From an uncultured Pseudomonadota bacterium (lineage in GTDB: Bacteria > Myxococcota_A > UBA796 > CAJQPC01): a stretch of 5,650 bases of DNA. The notes under the pieces were generated by a model. The model saw only the letters and a list, made by a program, of their open reading frames with translations. It did no database searches and had not been told where the DNA came from. The stretch spans positions 1-5,650 of the forward strand of contig CALGIB010000365.1 of the NCBI GenBank assembly GCA_937915955.1. Direction: 5' to 3'. Positions 4,607 through 5,650 of the stretch are shown here, one piece after another; position 1 is the stretch's first letter, and each line of letters starts with the position of its first letter. A program made the translations under genes and the position numbers.

Positions 4607-5650
4607 ATCCCGAATCCAGAGGCTTCGCCTTTCTCGTTCGCGCCACCGTTGACGGTGTGCGTGATGCCGACTTCGCCATCATCGGCGGCGCTGGCGCCCC
4701 CTCTGGCGGCGTGACCCCGACCGGGCAGTCGCTCGCGTCCACGCAGAACGGCCTGTACTGCCGCTCCGATGGCACCGACTACGACGAGGGCTTGTACCTG
4801 ACCCTCGACGGCGGCACCACATGGAAGCCGGCCATGTTCAACGGCGGCTCGTTCACCATCGAGGACACCGAGGCTCTCAAGTTCGGCACCCCAGGCACCG
4901 ACATCGTGTTCACCGCCGACGGCACCGACGTGGTCGTCACCGGGACCGGCGACCTCAACTTCGTGGATAGCGTCGATGTCTCCTGGGGCACGGGCAAGGA
5001 TCTCGGGATCGTCCACGACGGCGCGAACAGCCTGATCGCCAACACCACCGGCGAGCTCCAGATCGACAGCGCAGGCGCGGTCAGCGTCGAGTCCAGCGCC
5101 GGAGCCCTCAACGTCGGCGCCGACGCCGTGGCTCAGGCCCTCAACCTGGGCACCGGTGCAGCGGCCCGCGTGATCAGCATCGGAAACGCGGCCTCGGCCT
5201 CCATGGCGCTCGACGCCGGAGTCGGCGGCCTCACCGCCCAGGCCGACACCGACATCGAGATCGACGCCGGGACCAGTCTGAACCTGGAGTGCTCCGGCGG
5301 CACGATCCGTGTCGGTGCAGACAACGTGGCCCAGGCAGTCGCGGTCGGAACCGCTGGCGCCCGCGTCATCACCGTCGGTAGCGCCGCCGCCGCGAGCCTC
5401 GACCTCGACGCTGGCGTGGGAGCCGCGACCATCCAGGCTGACACCACCATCGACATCGACGCCGGCACCGCCCTGGGCATCGAGTCCGCTGGTGGCGCCA
5501 TCAGCATCGGTGCCGACGCCGTGGCCCAGGCCGTGAACATCGCCACCGGCGCGGCCGCTCGCGTCATCACCGTCGGAAACGCAGCGAGCGCGTCGCTGGC
5601 CCTCGAGGCCGGCGTCGGCGCCATGACCGCCAACGCCGACACGAGTATCG
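4597..5650 (+). CDS. Repetitive phage tail/fibre-like structural protein (3' end beyond window)
   Basis: The frame is open from the ATG at 4597 to the window edge: 351 complete codons, no stop. Residues 1-80 form a Gly-rich N-terminal part (IIGGAGAPSGGVTPTGQS, 28-45; NGLYCRSDGTDYDEGLYLTL, 51-70). Residues 84-153 are beta-rich and turn-rich (ALKFGTPGTDIVFTADGTD, then VVVTGTGDLNF), like the attachment and shaft parts of phage fibres. From residue 153 the protein is built of repeats in which GADAVAQA, GAAARVITVGN and DAGVG recur, with Ile/Val strands and Ala/Gly turns. The GAAARVITVGN type of motif is common in repetitive phage fibre or virion proteins. The role is probably a beta-solenoid or trimeric fibre shaft. 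AGAGGA lies 4 nt before the start. A decoration or baseplate protein is the alternative. Confidence 0.75.
   Translation, partial: MSIHPESRGFAFLVRATVDGVRDADFAIIGGAGAPSGGVTPTGQSLASTQNGLYCRSDGTDYDEGLYLTLDGGTTWKPAMFNGGSFTIEDTEALKFGTPGTDIVFTADGTDVVVTGTGDLNFVDSVDVSWGTGKDLGIVHDGANSLIANTTGELQIDSAGAVSVESSAGALNVGADAVAQALNLGTGAAARVISIGNAASASMALDAGVGGLTAQADTDIEIDAGTSLNLECSGGTIRVGADNVAQAVAVGTAGARVITVGSAAAASLDLDAGVGAATIQADTTIDIDAGTALGIESAGGAISIGADAVAQAVNIATGAAARVITVGNAASASLALEAGVGAMTANADTSI
5050..5650 (+). repeat. Tandem protein-coding repeats of 65-66 codons
   Basis: Within the fibre-like gene, a partial unit (5050-5115) is followed by unit A (5116-5313, 66 codons), unit B (5314-5508, 65 codons) and unit C (from 5509, cut by the window edge). 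Each full unit opens with ISIGAD- or NVGAD-like sequence, then AVAQA, a T-G-A-A-A-R-V-I motif, an alanine-rich strand, DAGVG, QADT, IDIDAGT and ESAGG. Unit B lacks one residue in the motif (GTAGARV instead of GTGAAARV), which explains its length. Units differ at many synonymous positions, so the duplications are not recent. Confidence 0.8.

Noticed and set aside
4560..4652. Small open frame of about 30 codons (starts MRGAKGRL) overlapping the start of the fibre gene
   Set aside because: Very basic, no ribosome binding site, mostly inside the fibre gene in another frame; chance frame is more likely than a leader peptide.
3966..4775. A 269-codon open frame on the - strand opposite the head-region protein
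   Set aside because: Antisense shadow of 3852-4544 with no coherent motifs; it also crosses the gene boundary.
5133..5642. A 169-codon open frame on the - strand opposite the fibre repeats
   Set aside because: Its own repetitiveness is the reverse complement of the fibre repeats; Ala/Pro/Met/Ser-rich without a start signal.

Overview
The window is a high-GC piece (G or C strongly preferred at third codon positions) of a tailed double-stranded DNA phage or prophage, taken from the virion structural region. The host cannot be named. The GC-rich codon use would fit an actinobacterial, myxobacterial or similar GC-rich host, but this is inference from composition only. No tRNA, rRNA, CRISPR array or insertion sequence was seen.

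Layout. On the + strand: a capsid scaffold-like protein (17-751), the probable major capsid protein (2866-3795), an unrecognised structural-region protein (3852-4544), and the start of a long repetitive tail or fibre protein (4597 to the window edge). Between scaffold and capsid gene lies a tightly packed five-gene cassette on the - strand, transcribed from about 2660 down to 755. In transcription order it encodes an extremely acidic Cys-containing protein (2105-2596), a small very acidic protein (1886-2101), a phospholipase D-like (HKD-fold) protein (1214-1882), a P27 terminase small-subunit-like protein (961-1251) and a small protein resembling the C-terminal half of an XRE-type DNA-binding domain (755-961). 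Junctions of 3 nt, 3 nt, a 38-nt overlap and a 1-nt TGATG overlap indicate one translationally coupled operon.

Control. The 269-bp divergent gap (2597-2865) is the only large non-coding stretch. It holds an AT-rich island with a - strand promoter candidate, an 8-bp inverted repeat, a perfect TTGACA box inside a TGACAG/CTGTCA palindrome, and a GGAGTC/GACTCC hairpin in the presumed capsid leader. The scaffold and cassette converge with only 3 nt between their stop codons.

How the genes fit together. Scaffold, capsid protein and tail protein belong to virion assembly. The scaffold-capsid pair, normally adjacent and co-transcribed, is split here by the antisense cassette, so the capsid gene probably has its own promoter. 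The cassette looks like an accessory (moron-type) module or a displaced DNA-handling module: a P27-like DNA-recognition protein, a PLD-fold possible nuclease whose HKD motif has Arg in place of Asp, an HTH remnant and two acidic proteins. Its function is not known; this is the part most worth a second look.
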